Assembly (NCBI GenBank): GCA_944989445.1
Contig: CALYLW010000136.1
Span: 310,001 to 374,000 of the forward strand
From: Ampullaceana balthica
Lineage: Eukaryota; Mollusca; Gastropoda; Lymnaeidae
Length of the DNA stretch: 64,000 nucleotides
Direction of reading: 5' to 3'
Of this stretch, positions 21,150 through 34,200 are shown one piece after another; positions within the stretch are counted from its first letter, which is position 1, and each line of letters opens with the position of its first letter. The translations under genes and the position numbers were made by a program. Under the pieces are notes generated by a model. It had not been told where the DNA came from. It ran no database searches and saw nothing but the letters and a program-made list of their open reading frames with translations.

Positions 21150-22010
21150 TAATTAAAAGAGTGTTTCTTTATCGTCAGATTCTCTCAATGACTTTTGAAT
21201 ACTATTCCACAACTTTGATGGGTGCAGTTGCTTCAAACGAGCGCACTCCAGTATACTTTTTTTCTGGTTCCATCCACGCTGGAAACTTTCAGAAGGGACT
21301 GTGTGGAGGAACGCAGCCCTTTTAGAGATGCAAGCTTTTAAATCAATTATTTCTAGCAATGCGGTACCGATCCATCTATACAGCCTTATGTCTGTGATAG
21401 TATTTCATGGGTTTATTCGCTCAGCTTCAGGGAGCAAGTGGGGATCCATAAGACTCGGGTTGATGTGGTCCGACTTCCTCATTCGCACTGCCATGCGCTG
21501 CAGTGTTGTGTACATTCTGGAGTCTCTTCATTTCGGTTTTGAGGCTATCTCCATAGACAGCTGTTGCAGTAATCCAGTCTCGATTGTATCCAAGAAACTG
21601 CTACCGCTGTTTTCTTATTCAGTTGAGGACCCACGCAACTGACCTGGGGCACGTAGATCACAAAAACACAGCCCTGACAACCGAACTAATATAGTGACTC
21701 ATTGTGAGTTTACTGTCGATGTAGAAGCCTAGATCTCTGATGTTGTTGGATAAGGAGATGTTAGAAGTGCCAAAAGCCCATATCTCTGATGTTGGAAAAG
21801 GAGATTTAGGAGAGCCAAATTTTATTGATGGTGCGGCTATTTATTTATTTTTTACGATTGGCGTCAGAACAACAAGTAATTGCTTTTGTCTTGTCATCAT
21901 TCAACTTTAAACCGTTCGATGAATTCCATGATTTTATAACAAGACAGCAGTCTTCAGCAGCCTGTACGGCAGCAGCACGGCTCAAAGGATCCGGGTGGAA
22001 TCTCTTATTA
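21150..22010 (-). mobile_element. CR1/L2-like LINE reverse-transcriptase relic
   Basis: Minus-strand frames read, in order: WNSSNGLKLNDDKTKAI (about 21880-21930), the K-LNDDKTE region after the RT active site; NIRDLGFYIDSKLTMSHYIS (about 21700-21760), matching the V.NLGV.FDS.L.M..H.. motif; a passage like SRLDYCNSLLYG and LQNVHNTAA (about 21480-21560); and GVRSFEATAP with SKVIERI near 21190-21250, corresponding to the C-terminal AAPKLWN segment. The colinear order makes the assignment firm, but frameshifts and stops show the copy is dead. The catalytic YADD part is not included. Confidence 0.78.
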
Positions 22011-22468
22011 ATTTAGTAGCATAAAACAAGCCACACAAGGGAAAATAATTCCGCCACATATAATTGCATGATTGCAGAATAAGTATAAAACATTATGGCC
22101 CATGTGATTAGGAGCAATATTAAGAGACATAATGGCTGACATAATATGTCACAAACATTAAGTCTCATATAAATAGTAACCAAATAAGTGATATTTATTT
22201 TATCAAACATTTGGAATGATACTGAGTAAATCAGGCAGATTTATTCACACCGAGTGAGTCACACATATTTGGCGACACAGTTTTAGTCGCCTAGAACAAG
22301 TTACAAAGGATTACAGCTCTGTCATGGTCAGTTGACGTCATAATGGGGTTTGGGGGGGGGGAATCACTTGAGAATAAAACGTTGTCCGTCTGATTTATGA
22401 CAGTTGGTACCAAAGGGGAATCAAACCGGAGAGCTAAATAATTGGGAAAGTAAGTGGAATGGCAGATT
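22011..22468. other. Non-coding interval
   Basis: AT-rich unique sequence with a G run at 22350. No gene seen. Confidence 0.5.
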
Positions 22469-22560
22469 ATGGTTCGCATATTTTATAACATACAAGTTAT
22501 TGGCTGATTCTAGTTCGCAGACTTTATAACATACAAGTTCCTAGCGCATTGTAGCTCGCA
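22469..22560. repeat. 41-bp minisatellite, left part
   Basis: Units start GTTCGCA and contain TTTATAACATACAAGTT and CATTGTA. The array is cut at 22560 by a Helitron and continues at 23253. It is not obviously related to the 41-bp array at 18-20.8 kb. Confidence 0.85.
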
Positions 22561-22749
22561 TCTATAATAATAAAAGGCAATTTTCTGTCCGGTCCTCGAT
22601 AGCGATTGGTCCCTCAAACACCTACAATTCTTACAGCCAATCACTAGCGGATAAAAATTAAATCTCATTTACACATTAAACAAATTTACCTGGACGTTCA
22701 AAAACGAGTTACTTTTGGTATAGTTTTTTCCAAGAGTTTATATAAAGCG

Positions 22750-22805
22750 GTGCGCGTTAGGATTTGTAGTCAAAAACTTTGTTTTTACGGGTTATTTATT
22801 TTAAC
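22750..22805 (+). mobile_element. R1 family fragment inside a Helitron
   Basis: GGATTTGTAGTCAAAAACTT followed by TGTTTTTACGGGTT matches the R1 3' end. It indicates that the Helitron captured, or was invaded by, R1 sequence. Confidence 0.6.
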
Positions 22806-22879
22806 TATAATGTATAGTCTTTTTTGACGTCATACACATGTATGGCTGGTAGAGATGGCGGGTCTCTCGACGAATCGCT

Positions 22880-23115
22880 GTCGAGAGGAGGTAGGGTATC
22901 TGGACAGACCGCGGTGTGGGGGGGGGGAGGTGGGTCTCTGGACAACCACGGTGTGGGGGGAGGGTCTCTGGACGGACCGCGGTGTGGGGGCAGGTAGGGT
23001 CTCTGGACAGACCGCGGTGTGGGGGGAGGTAGGGTCTCTCGACAACCCCGGTGTGGGGGGTGTAGGGTCTCTGGACAGACCGCTATGTGGGGAGGAGGTA
23101 GGGTCTCTGGACAAA
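22880..23115. repeat. GC-rich ~35-bp minisatellite, about 7 copies
   Basis: Units built from GGTAGGGTCTCTGGACAGAC and CGCGGTGTGGGGG, of variable length because of the G runs. It is carried inside the Helitron. Confidence 0.88.
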
Positions 23116-23252
23116 GCCTCTGGTTGAAACGACGACTGGTGACGTTTCATTTTCATTTTGGTGTCAGTTGATGTGGATGTTGTGCTGCCCTACCATGAAC
23201 TTCACAGGTCACCCTACACTTATTCCCGTCCTTGGACGGGCTTTGTTGCTAG

Positions 23253-23350
23253 TATTTTATAAAATACAAGTTACTGGTACATTGTAGTTCGAACATTTAA
23301 AACATAAAATTTACTGGCACATTGAAGTTCGCACATTTTATATTTTATAA
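23253..23350. repeat. 41-bp minisatellite, right part
   Basis: Continues the array at 22469-22560 for two to three decaying units. Confidence 0.8.
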
Positions 23351-24002
23351 TGTACAAGTTATCATATTCGATGGTAATATTTTTGACAAGTTCGGTAAAA
23401 AGTTCAACAGTTGACACAAACTCCTCTTACAACGTCACATTGGGTTAGGAGCCCGCCCCCCACCCCCACCCCCTTCCAACTCTAGGAAAAAGTCATTAAA
23501 AAATTAAAACAAAAACTGCATCGCGGTTTAAAGTTAAAATGCTTTGTTCTGAAAATTAAAATGCAAAAAACTACTAGGATCGATACTCCCCCAAGCCCGT
23601 AGTATTGAGTTGGGCCGTGGGCGGCTGTCAAGCTGAACTAGACCGAATCAACTTCAGAGTAGTCGACAAATCACGATCCAGTAATTGTTATAGTCAAATA
23701 CACCCCAACAACAAAGTGAGGTTTTCAAGTGTAGAAAAAATGCATCACAATCTGAAAGGGATTTTCAATGAGGCAGAGATAAAAGGAGATAATAATTCTA
23801 CTTTGAGTGGTGAGCCGCCAGCAGGGGAGGGTGGGGCGCTGCCAGGGGCGCAGCTTGGTGCGACACATCTAAAAATACGAGAAAGGATTATCCAAATACA
23901 ATCAAAATAATAAATATATGAAATGGAGGAACTACGGTAACAATTAACCACAAAAAAAAATAATAATAATAAAATTATAAACATTGATAATTATTACTAA
24001 TA
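23351..24002. other. Non-coding interval
   Basis: Includes a C-rich run (23455-23475) and a short AAT-rich tract (23950-23975). A 101-codon plus-strand frame at 23605-23910 shows no recognisable domain. Confidence 0.45.
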
Positions 24003-24455
24003 CTAGCGTATTGCCCGTCAAAAATGACGGAAATTTTCAGCTGTATTATATTTATTTTGAGAAAATGCACTTTTTTAGGTCGCCTACGGCGCCCACCTTT
24101 TTCAAAAGCCCAACTAACTTGTCCTTGTTTGATAAATACGAAGTATTAAACTTTCTGAAATGCACACAAAGTATTTTATAATAGGAGTTGTAGGGCGCCT
24201 ACGACGCCCATTTTGTTTTTTTATTTTATTATTAATCATCATCAAATTCTCTTTTTACATTGTTCCCTTTTCCAAAATTAAAATATGAGCTAAAACAATG
24301 ACGTCATATAATATGTTTTACAGCGTATCTTTAATTTGCACACCTTTTGATGCATTGGTGCAGTAATTTGGTGCGCTACTTTCTAAAATTAGTAGCGTCA
24401 CGGACAGACATTATAGACGTGACATTGCAAATTATATTGTTTAATAATTCACCAG
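24003..24455 (-). mobile_element. Helitron X copy 2, uninterrupted
   Basis: The minus-strand 3' end has the hairpin CCGTCA-TTTT-TGACGG, spacer GCAATACG, CTAG (24006-24003) and T. Two GGCGCC-type palindromes lie 60-210 bp further in. It is colinear with copy 1 (7971-8201 plus 16404-16640), which supplies the empty-site comparison for the autonomous Helitron. The 5' end cannot be fixed; homology fades at about 24455. Confidence 0.82.
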
Positions 24456-24880
24456 AACAAGCACAAGACGAGTGTAAATAAGCATGACAAATGACCCTCG
24501 TTAGGGTCGGTCAATCACAGATTTTGGTTGGCACGCAAGGGTGGTGCAGGGTGGGGGGACAGGTAACAACAACCGCAGTGCGCATGTCTCAAGACCAACA
24601 ATGCGTCGGCGCCCCCCCCCCGGAAGTTCACTCACGTTGTTTTCATTTCGTCGTCCTGCTGTTTGTTTCCGTTCGTTCTTTGCACGATCTATGAGCAAGT
24701 CTGCGGCCAGAGGCGTAACGACTTGGCATCGGGGCAGTTGCCATGGGTGCCGAATGCAAATTCTTAAATTTAATCAAATTTAGTAATTTCCATACCTTTT
24801 GAATTTTTTAAAATCCTTTTGTCAAGGGCGCCAAAAATAAATTAGCCAAGGTCGTGGAAAGCCCAGTTACGCTTCTGTCT
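24456..24880. other. Helitron-associated sequence upstream of a plus-strand 3' end
   Basis: Unique sequence with a C run at 24612. No ORF with a recognisable domain. It probably belongs to the element ending at 24912, whose 5' end I could not locate. Confidence 0.4.
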
Positions 24881-24912
24881 GCGGCGCATGCTACGCTGCG
24901 GGTCGTATCTAG
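24881..24912 (+). mobile_element. Helitron 3' terminus (plus strand)
   Basis: Hairpin GCGGCGCATGCTACGCTGC, spacer GGGTCGTAT and CTAG, then T. It is closely similar to the terminus at 54238-54267. Together with the minus-strand 3' end at 24003, the interval has 3' Helitron ends pointing outwards on both sides. Confidence 0.75.
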
Positions 24913-25252
24913 TTATTATCATTACTATATAAATAGTAATTAAAGAGGTCCTTTATATATTTTAAATTTAAATTTTAATTATCTATCCATAAAGCAGCTT
25001 TGAACGTAAAATTGCAGGTCCCACGCAACTTTTAAAATATATTCCATCCACAACACCAGTTTAAGAACCGCTGGTCCATTAGTATCATATGTCATTAGGG
25101 CGACCAGAGAAGTAAAAACCATTTCTTCACGCCAACAAATAAAATCAAGTTCTCACTCAAGTGTGTCTGCATTAAAAGTCCGGCTAATGAATGGCAGAGG
25201 GGATGTAGGCGGTGGGGAAACACCGAGTTCCGGCGACGTCTTCCCTAGTTTC
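24913..25252. other. Non-coding interval before the satellite
   Basis: AT-rich and unique. No gene seen. Confidence 0.5.
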
Positions 25253-28200
25253 TTGACATTGATTGTAGTCAACTGGAGATACGTGTCTAGATAGATGTTT
25301 GGCATTGATTGTTGTCAACTGGAGATACGTGTCTAGATAGATGGTTGGCATTGATTGTTGTCAACTGGAGATACGTGTCTAGATAGATGGTTGGCATTGA
25401 TTGTTGTCAACTGGAGATACGTGTCTAGATAGATGGTTGGCATTGATTGTTGTCAACTGGAGATACGTGTCTAGATAGATGGTTGGCATTGATTGTTGTC
25501 AACTGGAGATACGTGTCTAGATAGATGGTTGACATTGATTGTTGTCAACTGGAGATACGTGTCTAGATAGATGGTTGACATTGATTGTTGTCAACTGGAG
25601 ATACGTGTCTAGATAGATGGTTGACATTGATTGTTGTCAACTGGAGATACGTGTCTAGATAGATGGTTGACATTGATTGTTGTCAACTGGAGATACGTGT
25701 CTAGATAGATGGTTGGCATTGATTGTTGTCAACTAGAGATACGTGTCTAGATAGATGGTTGACATTGATTGTTGTCAACTGGAGATACGTGTCTAGATAG
25801 ATGGTTGGCATTGATTGTTGTCAACTGGAGATACGTGTATAGATAGATGGTTGGCATTGATTGTTGTCAACTAGAGATACGTGTCTAGATAGATGGTTGG
25901 CATTGATTGTTGTCAACTGGAGATACGTGTCTAGATAGATGGTTGACATTGTTTGTTGTCAACTGGAGATACGTGTCTAGATAGATGGTTGGCATTGATT
26001 GTTGTCAACTGGAGATACGTGTCTAGATAGATGGTTGGCATTGATTGTTGTCAACTGGAGATACGTGTCTAGATAGATGGTTGACATTGATTGTTGTCAA
26101 CTGGAGATACGTGTCTAGATAGATGGTTGACATTGATTGTTGTCAACTGGAGATACGTGTCTAGATAGATGGTTGACATTGATTGTTGTCAACTGGAGAT
26201 ACGTGTCTAGATAGATGGTTGGCATTGATTGTTGTCAACTGGAGATACGTGTCTAGATAGATGGTTGGCATTGATTGTTGTCAACTAGAGATTCGTGTCT
26301 AGATAGATGGTTGACATTGATTATTGTCAACTGGAGATACGTGTCTAGATAGATGGTTGGCATTGATTGTTGTCAACTGGAGATACGTGTCTAGATAGAT
26401 GGTTGACATTGATTGTTGTCAACTGGAGATACGTGTCTAGATAGATGGTTGACATTGATTGTTGTCAACTGGAGATACGTGTCTAGATAGATTGTTGACA
26501 TTGATTGTTGTCAACTGGAGATACGTGTCTAGATAGATGGTTGGCATTGATTGTTGTCAACTGGAGATACGTGTCTAGATAGATGGTTGGCATTGATTGT
26601 TGTCAACTAGAGATACGTGTCTAGATAGATGGTTGACATTGATTGTTGTCAACTGGAGATACGTGTCTAGATAGATGGTTGGCATTGATTGTTGTCAACT
26701 GGAGATACGTGTCTAGATAGATGGTTGACATTGATTGTTGTCAACTGGAGATACGTGTCTAGATAGATGGTTGGCATTGATTGTTGTCAACTAGAGATAC
26801 GTGTCTAGATAGATGGTTGATATTGATTGTTGTCAACTGGAGATACGTGTCTAGATAGATGGTTGGCATTGATTGTTGTCAACTGGAGATACGTGTATAG
26901 ATAGATGGTTGGCATTGATTGTTGTCAACTAGAGATACGTGTCTAGATAGATGGTTGGCATTGATTGTTGTCAACTGGAGATACGTGTCTAGATAGATGG
27001 TTGACATTGTTTGTTGTCAACTGGAGATACGTGTCTAGATAGATGGTTGGCATTGATTGTTGTCAACTGGAGATACGTGTCTAGATAGATGGTTGGCATT
27101 GATTGTTGTCAACTGGAGATACGTGTCTAGATAGATGGTTGACATTGATTGTTGTCAACTGGAGATACGTGTCTAGATAGATGGTTGACATTGATTGTTG
27201 TCAACTGGAGATACGTGTCTAGATAGATGGTTGACATTGTTGTCAACTGGAGATACGTGTCTAGATAGATGGTTGGCATTGATTGTTGTCAACTGGAGAT
27301 ACGTGTCTAGATAGATGGTTGGCATTGATTGTTGTCAACTAGAGATTCGTGTCTAGATAGATGGTTGACATTGATTATTGTCAACTGGAGATACGTGTCT
27401 AGATAGATGGTTGGCATTGATTGTTGTCAACTGGAGATACGTGTCTAGATAGATGGTTGACATTGATTGTTGTCAACTGGAGATACGTGTCTAGATAGAT
27501 TGTTGACATTGATTGTTGTCAACTGGAGATACGTGTCTAGATAGATGGTTGGCATTGATTGTTGTCAACTGGAGATACGTGTCTAGATAGATGGTTGACA
27601 TTGATTGTTGTCAACTGGAGATACGTGTCTAGATAGATGGTTGACATTGATTGTTGTCAACTGGAGATACGTGTCTAGATAGATGGTTGGCATTGATTGT
27701 TGTCAACTGGAGATACGTGTCTAGATAGATGGTTGGCATTGATTGTTGTCAACTGGAGATACGTGTCTAGATAGATGGTTGACATTGATTGTTGTCAACT
27801 GGAGATACGTGTCTAGATAGATGGTTGGCATTGATTGTTGTCAACTGGAGATACGTGTCTAGATAGATGGTTGGCATTGATTGTTGTCAACTGGAGATAC
27901 GTGTCTAGATAGATGGTTGACATTGATTGTTGTCAACTGGAGATACGTGTCTAGATAGATGGTTGACATTGATTGTTGTCAACTGGAGATACGTGTCTAG
28001 ATAGATGGTTGACATTGATTGTTGTCAACTGGAGATACGTGTCTAGATAGATGGTTGGCATTGATTGTTGTCAACTGGAGATACGTGTCTAGATAGATGG
28101 TTGGCATTGATTGTTGTCAACTAGAGATTCGTGTCTAGATAGATGGTTGACATTGATTATTGTCAACTGGAGATACGTGTCTAGATAGATGGTTGGCATT

Positions 28201-31200
28201 GATTGTTGTCAACTGGAGATACGTGTCTAGATAGATGGTTGACATTGATTGTTGTCAACTGGAGATACGTGTCTAGATAGATGGTTGACATTGATTGTTG
28301 TCAACTGGAGATACGTGTCTAGATAGATGGTTGACATTGATTGTTGTCAACTGGAGATACGTGTCTAGATAGATGGTTGGCATTGATTGTTGTCAACTGG
28401 AGATACGTGTCTAGATAGATGGTTGGCATTGATTGTTGTCAACTAGAGATACGTGTCTAGATAGATGGTTGACATTGATTGTTGTCAACTGGAGATACGT
28501 GTCTAGATAGATGGTTGGCATTGATTGTTGTCAACTGGAGATACGTGTCTAGATAGATGGTTGACATTGATTGTTGTCAACTGGAGATACGTGTCTAGAT
28601 AGATGGTTGGCATTGATTGTTGTCAACTGAGATACGTGTCTAGATAGATGGTTGACATTGATTGTTGTCAACTGGAGATACGTGTCTAGATAGATGGTTG
28701 GCATTGATTGTTGTCAACTGGAGATACGTGTATAGATAGATGGTTGGCATTGATTGTTGTCAACTAGAGATACGTGTCTAGATAGATGGTTGGCATTGAT
28801 TGTTGTCAACTGGAGATACGTGTCTAGATAGATGGTTGACATTGATTGTTGTCAACTGGAGATACGTGTCTAGATAGATGGTTGGCATTGATTGTTGTCA
28901 ACTGGAGATACGTGTCTAGATAGATGGTTGGCATTGATTGTTGTCAACTGGAGATACGTGTCTAGATAGATGGTTGACATTGATTGTTGTCAACTGGAGA
29001 TACGTGTCTAGATAGATGGTTGACATTGATTGTTGTCAACTGGAGATACGTGTCTAGATAGATGGTTGACATTGATTGTGTCAACTGGAGATACGTGTCT
29101 AGATAGATGGTTGGCATTGATTGTTGTCAACTGGAGATACGTGTCTAGATAGATGGTTGGCATTGATTGTTGTCAACTAGAGATACGTGTCTAGATAGAT
29201 GGTTGACATTGATTGTTGTCAACTGGAGATACGTGTCTAGATAGATGGTTGGCATTGATTGTTGTCAACTGGAGATACGTGTCTAGATAGATGGTTGACA
29301 TTGATTGTTGTCAACTGGAGATACGTGTCTAGATAGATTGTTGACATTGATTGTTGTCAACTGGAGATACGTGTCTAGATAGATGGTTGGCATTGATTGT
29401 TGTCAACTGGAGATACGTGTCTAGATAGATGGTTGACATTGATTGTTGTCAACTGGAGATACGTGTCTAGATAGATGGTTGACATTGATTGTTGTCAACT
29501 GGAGATACGTGTCTAGATAGATGGTTGGCATTGATTGTTGTCAACTGGAGATACGTGTCTAGATAGATGGTTGGCATTGATTGTTGTCAACTGGAGATAC
29601 GTGTCTAGATAGATGGTTGACATTGATTGTTGTCAACTGGAGATACGTGTCTAGATAGATGGTTGACATTGATTGTTGTCAACTGGAGATACGTGTCTAG
29701 ATAGATGGTTGGCATTGATTGTTGTCAACTGGAGATACGTGTCTAGATAGATGGTTGGCATTGATTGTTGTCAACTGGAGATACGTGTCTAGATAGATGG
29801 TTGACATTGATTGTTGTCAACTGGAGATACGTGTCTAGATAGATGGTTGGCATTGATTGTTGTCAACTGGAGATACGTGTCTAGATAGATGGTTGACATT
29901 GATTGTTGTCAACTGGAGATACGTGTCTAGATAGATGGTTGACATTGATTGTTGTCAACTGGAGATACGTGTCTAGATAGATGGTTGGCATTGATTGTTG
30001 TCAACTGGAGATACGTGTCTAGATAGATGGTTGGCATTGATTGTTGTCAACTGGAGATACGTGTCTAGATAGATGGTTGACATTGATTGTTGTCAACTGG
30101 AGATACGTGTCTAGATAGATGGTTGGCATTGATTGTTGTCAACTGGAGATACGTGTCTAGATAGATGGTTGACATTGATTGTTGTCAACTGGAGATACGT
30201 GTCTAGATAGATGGTTGGCATTGATTGTTGTCAACTGGAGATACGTGTCTAGATAGATGGTTGACATTGATTGTTGTCAACTGGAGATACGTGTCTAGAT
30301 AGATGGTTGACATTGATTGTTGTCAACTGGAGATACGTGTCTAGATAGATGGTTGGCATTGATTGTTGTCAACTGGAGATACGTGTCTAGATAGATGGTT
30401 GGCATTGATTGTTGTCAACTGGAGATACGTGTCTAGATAGATGGTTGACATTGATTGTTGTCAACTGGAGATACGTGTCTAGATAGATGGTTGGCATTGA
30501 TTGTTGTCAACTGGAGATACGTGTCTAGATAGATGGTTGGCATTGATTGTTGTCAACTGGAGATACGTGTCTAGATAGATGGTTGGCATTGATTGTTGTC
30601 AACTGGAGATACGTGTCTAGATAGATGGTTGGCATTGATTGTTGTCAACTGGAGATACGTGTCTAGATAGATGGTTGACATTGATTGTTGTCAACTGGAG
30701 ATACGTGTCTAGATAGATGGTTGACATTGATTGTTGTCAACTGGAGATACGTGTCTAGATAGATGGTTGGCATTGATTGTTGTCAACTGGAGATACGTGT
30801 CTAGATAGATGGTTGGCATTGATTGTTGTCAACTGGAGATACGTGTCTAGATAGATGGTTGACATTGATTGTTGTCAACTGGAGATACGTGTCTAGATAG
30901 ATGGTTGGCATTGATTGTTGTCAACTGGAGATACGTGTCTAGATAGATGGTTGACATTGATTGTTGTCAACTGGAGATACGTGTCTAGATAGATGGTTGG
31001 CATTGATTGTTGTCAACTGGAGATACGTGTCTAGATAGATGGTTGGCATTGATTGTTGTCAACTGGAGATACGTGTCTAGATAGATGGTTGACATTGATT
31101 GTTGTCAACTGGAGATACGTGTCTAGATAGATGGTTGACATTGATTGTTGTCAACTGGAGATACGTGTCTAGATAGATGGTTGGCATTGATTGTTGTCAA

Positions 31201-34200
31201 CTGGAGATACGTGTCTAGATAGATGGTTGGCATTGATTGTTGTCAACTGGAGATACGTGTCTAGATAGATGGTTGACATTGATTGTTGTCAACTGGAGAT
31301 ACGTGTCTAGATAGATGGTTGACATTGATTGTTGTCAACTGGAGATACGTGTCTAGATAGATGGTTGGCATTGATTGTTGTCAACTGGAGATACGTGTCT
31401 AGATAGATGGTTGGCATTGATTGTTGTCAACTGGAGATACGTGTCTAGATAGATGGTTGACATTGATTGTTGTCAACTGGAGATACGTGTCTAGATAGAT
31501 GGTTGACATTGATTGTTGTCAACTGGAGATACGTGTCTAGATAGATGGTTGGCATTGATTGTTGTCAACTGGAGATACGTGTCTAGATAGATGGTTGGCA
31601 TTGATTGTTGTCAACTGGAGATACGTGTCTAGATAGATGGTTGACATTGATTGTTGTCAACTAGAGATACGTGTCTAGATAGATGGTTGACATTGATTGT
31701 TGTCAACTGGAGATACGTGTCTAGATAGATGGTTGGCATTGATTGTTGTCAACTGGAGATACGTGTCTAGATAGATGGTTGACATTGATTGTTGTCAACT
31801 GGAGATACGTGTCTAGATAGATGGTTGGCATTGATTGTTGTCAACTGGAGATACGTGTCTAGATAGATGGTTGACATTGATTGTTGTCAACTGGAGATAC
31901 GTGTCTAGATAGATGGTTGACATTGATTGTTGTCAACTGGAGATACGTGTCTAGATAGATGGTTGGCATTGATTGTTGTCAACTGGAGATACGTGTCTAG
32001 ATAGATGGTTGGCATTGATTGTTGTCAACTGGAGATACGTGTCTAGATAGATGGTTGACATTGATTGTTGTCAACTGGAGATACGTGTCTAGATAGATGG
32101 TTGGCATTGATTGTTGTCAACTGGAGATACGTGTCTAGATAGATGGTTGGCATTGATTGTTGTCAACTGGAGATACGTGTCTAGATAGATGGTTGACATT
32201 GATTGTTGTCAACTGGAGATACGTGTCTAGATAGATGGTTGGCATTGATTGTTGTCAACTGGAGATACGTGTCTAGATAGATGGTTGACATTGATTGTTG
32301 TCAACTGGAGATACGTGTCTAGATAGATGGTTGGCATTGATTGTTGTCAACTGGAGATACGTGTCTAGATAGATGGTTGACATTGATTGTTGTCAACTGG
32401 AGATACGTGTCTAGATAGATGGTTGGCATTGATTGTTGTCAACTGGAGATACGTGTCTAGATAGATGGTTGACATTGATTGTTGTCAACTGGAGATACGT
32501 GTCTAGATAGATGGTTGACATTGATTGTTGTCAACTGGAGATACGTGTCTAGATAGATGGTTGACATTGATTGTTGTCAACTGGAGATACGTGTCTAGAT
32601 AGATGGTTGACATTGATTGTTGTCAACTGGAGATACGTGTCTAGATAGATGGTTGGCATTGATTGTTGTCAACTGGAGATACGTGTCTAGATAGATGGTT
32701 GACATTGATTGTTGTCAACTGGAGATACGTGTCTAGATAGATGGTTGACATTGATTGTTGTCAACTGGAGATACGTGTCTAGATAGATGGTTGACATTGA
32801 TTGTTGTCAACTGGAGATACGTGTCTAGATAGATGGTTGGCATTGATTGTTGTCAACTGGAGATACGTGTCTAGATAGATGGTTGGCATTGATTGTTGTC
32901 AACTGGAGATACGTGTCTAGATAGATGGTTGGCATTGATTGTTGTCAACTGGAGATACGTGTCTAGATAGATGGTTGGCATTGATTGTTGTCAACTGGAG
33001 ATACGTGTCTAGATAGATGGTTGGCATTGATTGTTGTCAACTGGAGATACGTGTCTAGATAGATGGTTGACATTGATTGTTGTCAACTGGAGATACGTGT
33101 CTAGATAGATGGTTGACATTGATTGTTGTCAACTGGAGATACGTGTCTAGATAGATGGTTGGCATTGATTGTTGTCAACTGGAGATACGTGTCTAGATAG
33201 ATGGTTGGCATTGATTGTTGTCAACTGGAGATACGTGTCTAGATAGATGGTTGACATTGATTGTTGTCAACTGGAGATACGTGTCTAGATAGATGGTTGG
33301 CATTGATTGTTGTCAACTGGAGATACGTGTCTAGATAGATGGTTGACATTGATTGTTGTCAACTGGAGATACGTGTCTAGATAGATGGTTGACATTGATT
33401 GTTGTCAACTGGAGATACGTGTCTAGATAGATGGTTGACATTGATTGTTGTCAACTGGAGATACGTGTCTAGATAGATGGTTGGCATTGATTGTTGTCAA
33501 CTGGAGATACGTGTCTAGATAGATGGTTGACATTGATTGTTGTCAACTGGAGATACGTGTCTAGATAGATGGTTGGCATTGATTGTTGTCAACTGGAGAT
33601 ACGTGTCTAGATAGATGGTTGACATTGATTGTTGTCAACTGGAGATACGTGTCTAGATAGATGGTTGACATTGATTGTTGTCAACTGGAGATACGTGTCT
33701 AGATAGATGGTTGGCATTGATTGTTGTCAACTGGAGATACGTGTCTAGATAGATGGTTGACATTGATTGTTGTCAACTGGAGATACGTGTCTAGATAGAT
33801 GGTTGACATTGATTGTTGTCAACTGGAGATACGTGTCTAGATAGATGGTTGGCATTGATTGTTGTCAACTGGAGATACGTGTCTAGATAGATGGTTGGCA
33901 TTGATTGTTGTCAACTGGAGATACGTGTCTAGATAGATGGTTGACATTGATTGTTGTCAACTGGAGATACGTGTCTAGATAGATGGTTGGCATTGATTGT
34001 TGTCAACTGGAGATACGTGTCTAGATAGATGGTTGACATTGATTGTTGTCAACTGGAGATACGTGTCTAGATAGATGGTTGACATTGATTGTTGTCAACT
34101 GGAGATACGTGTCTAGATAGATGGTTGACATTGATTGTTGTCAACTGGAGATACGTGTCTAGATAGATGGTTGGCATTGATTGTTGTCAACTGGAGATAC

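Larger units (their letters stand above)
22561..23252 (+). mobile_element. Non-autonomous Helitron, 692 bp, in a minisatellite
   Basis: The 5' end is A then TCTATAATAATAAAAGGC. The 3' end is the hairpin CCCGTCC-TTG-GACGGG, an 8-nt spacer, CTAG (23249-23252), then T. The flanks GTAGCTCGCA and TATTTTATAAAATAC rejoin to an intact minisatellite unit, as seen in the neighbour unit at 22472-22497 (TTCGCATATTTTATAACATAC). This shows precise A^T insertion without duplication. The interior holds an R1 fragment (about 22750-22800) and a GC-rich minisatellite. No ORF for Rep or helicase. Confidence 0.9.
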
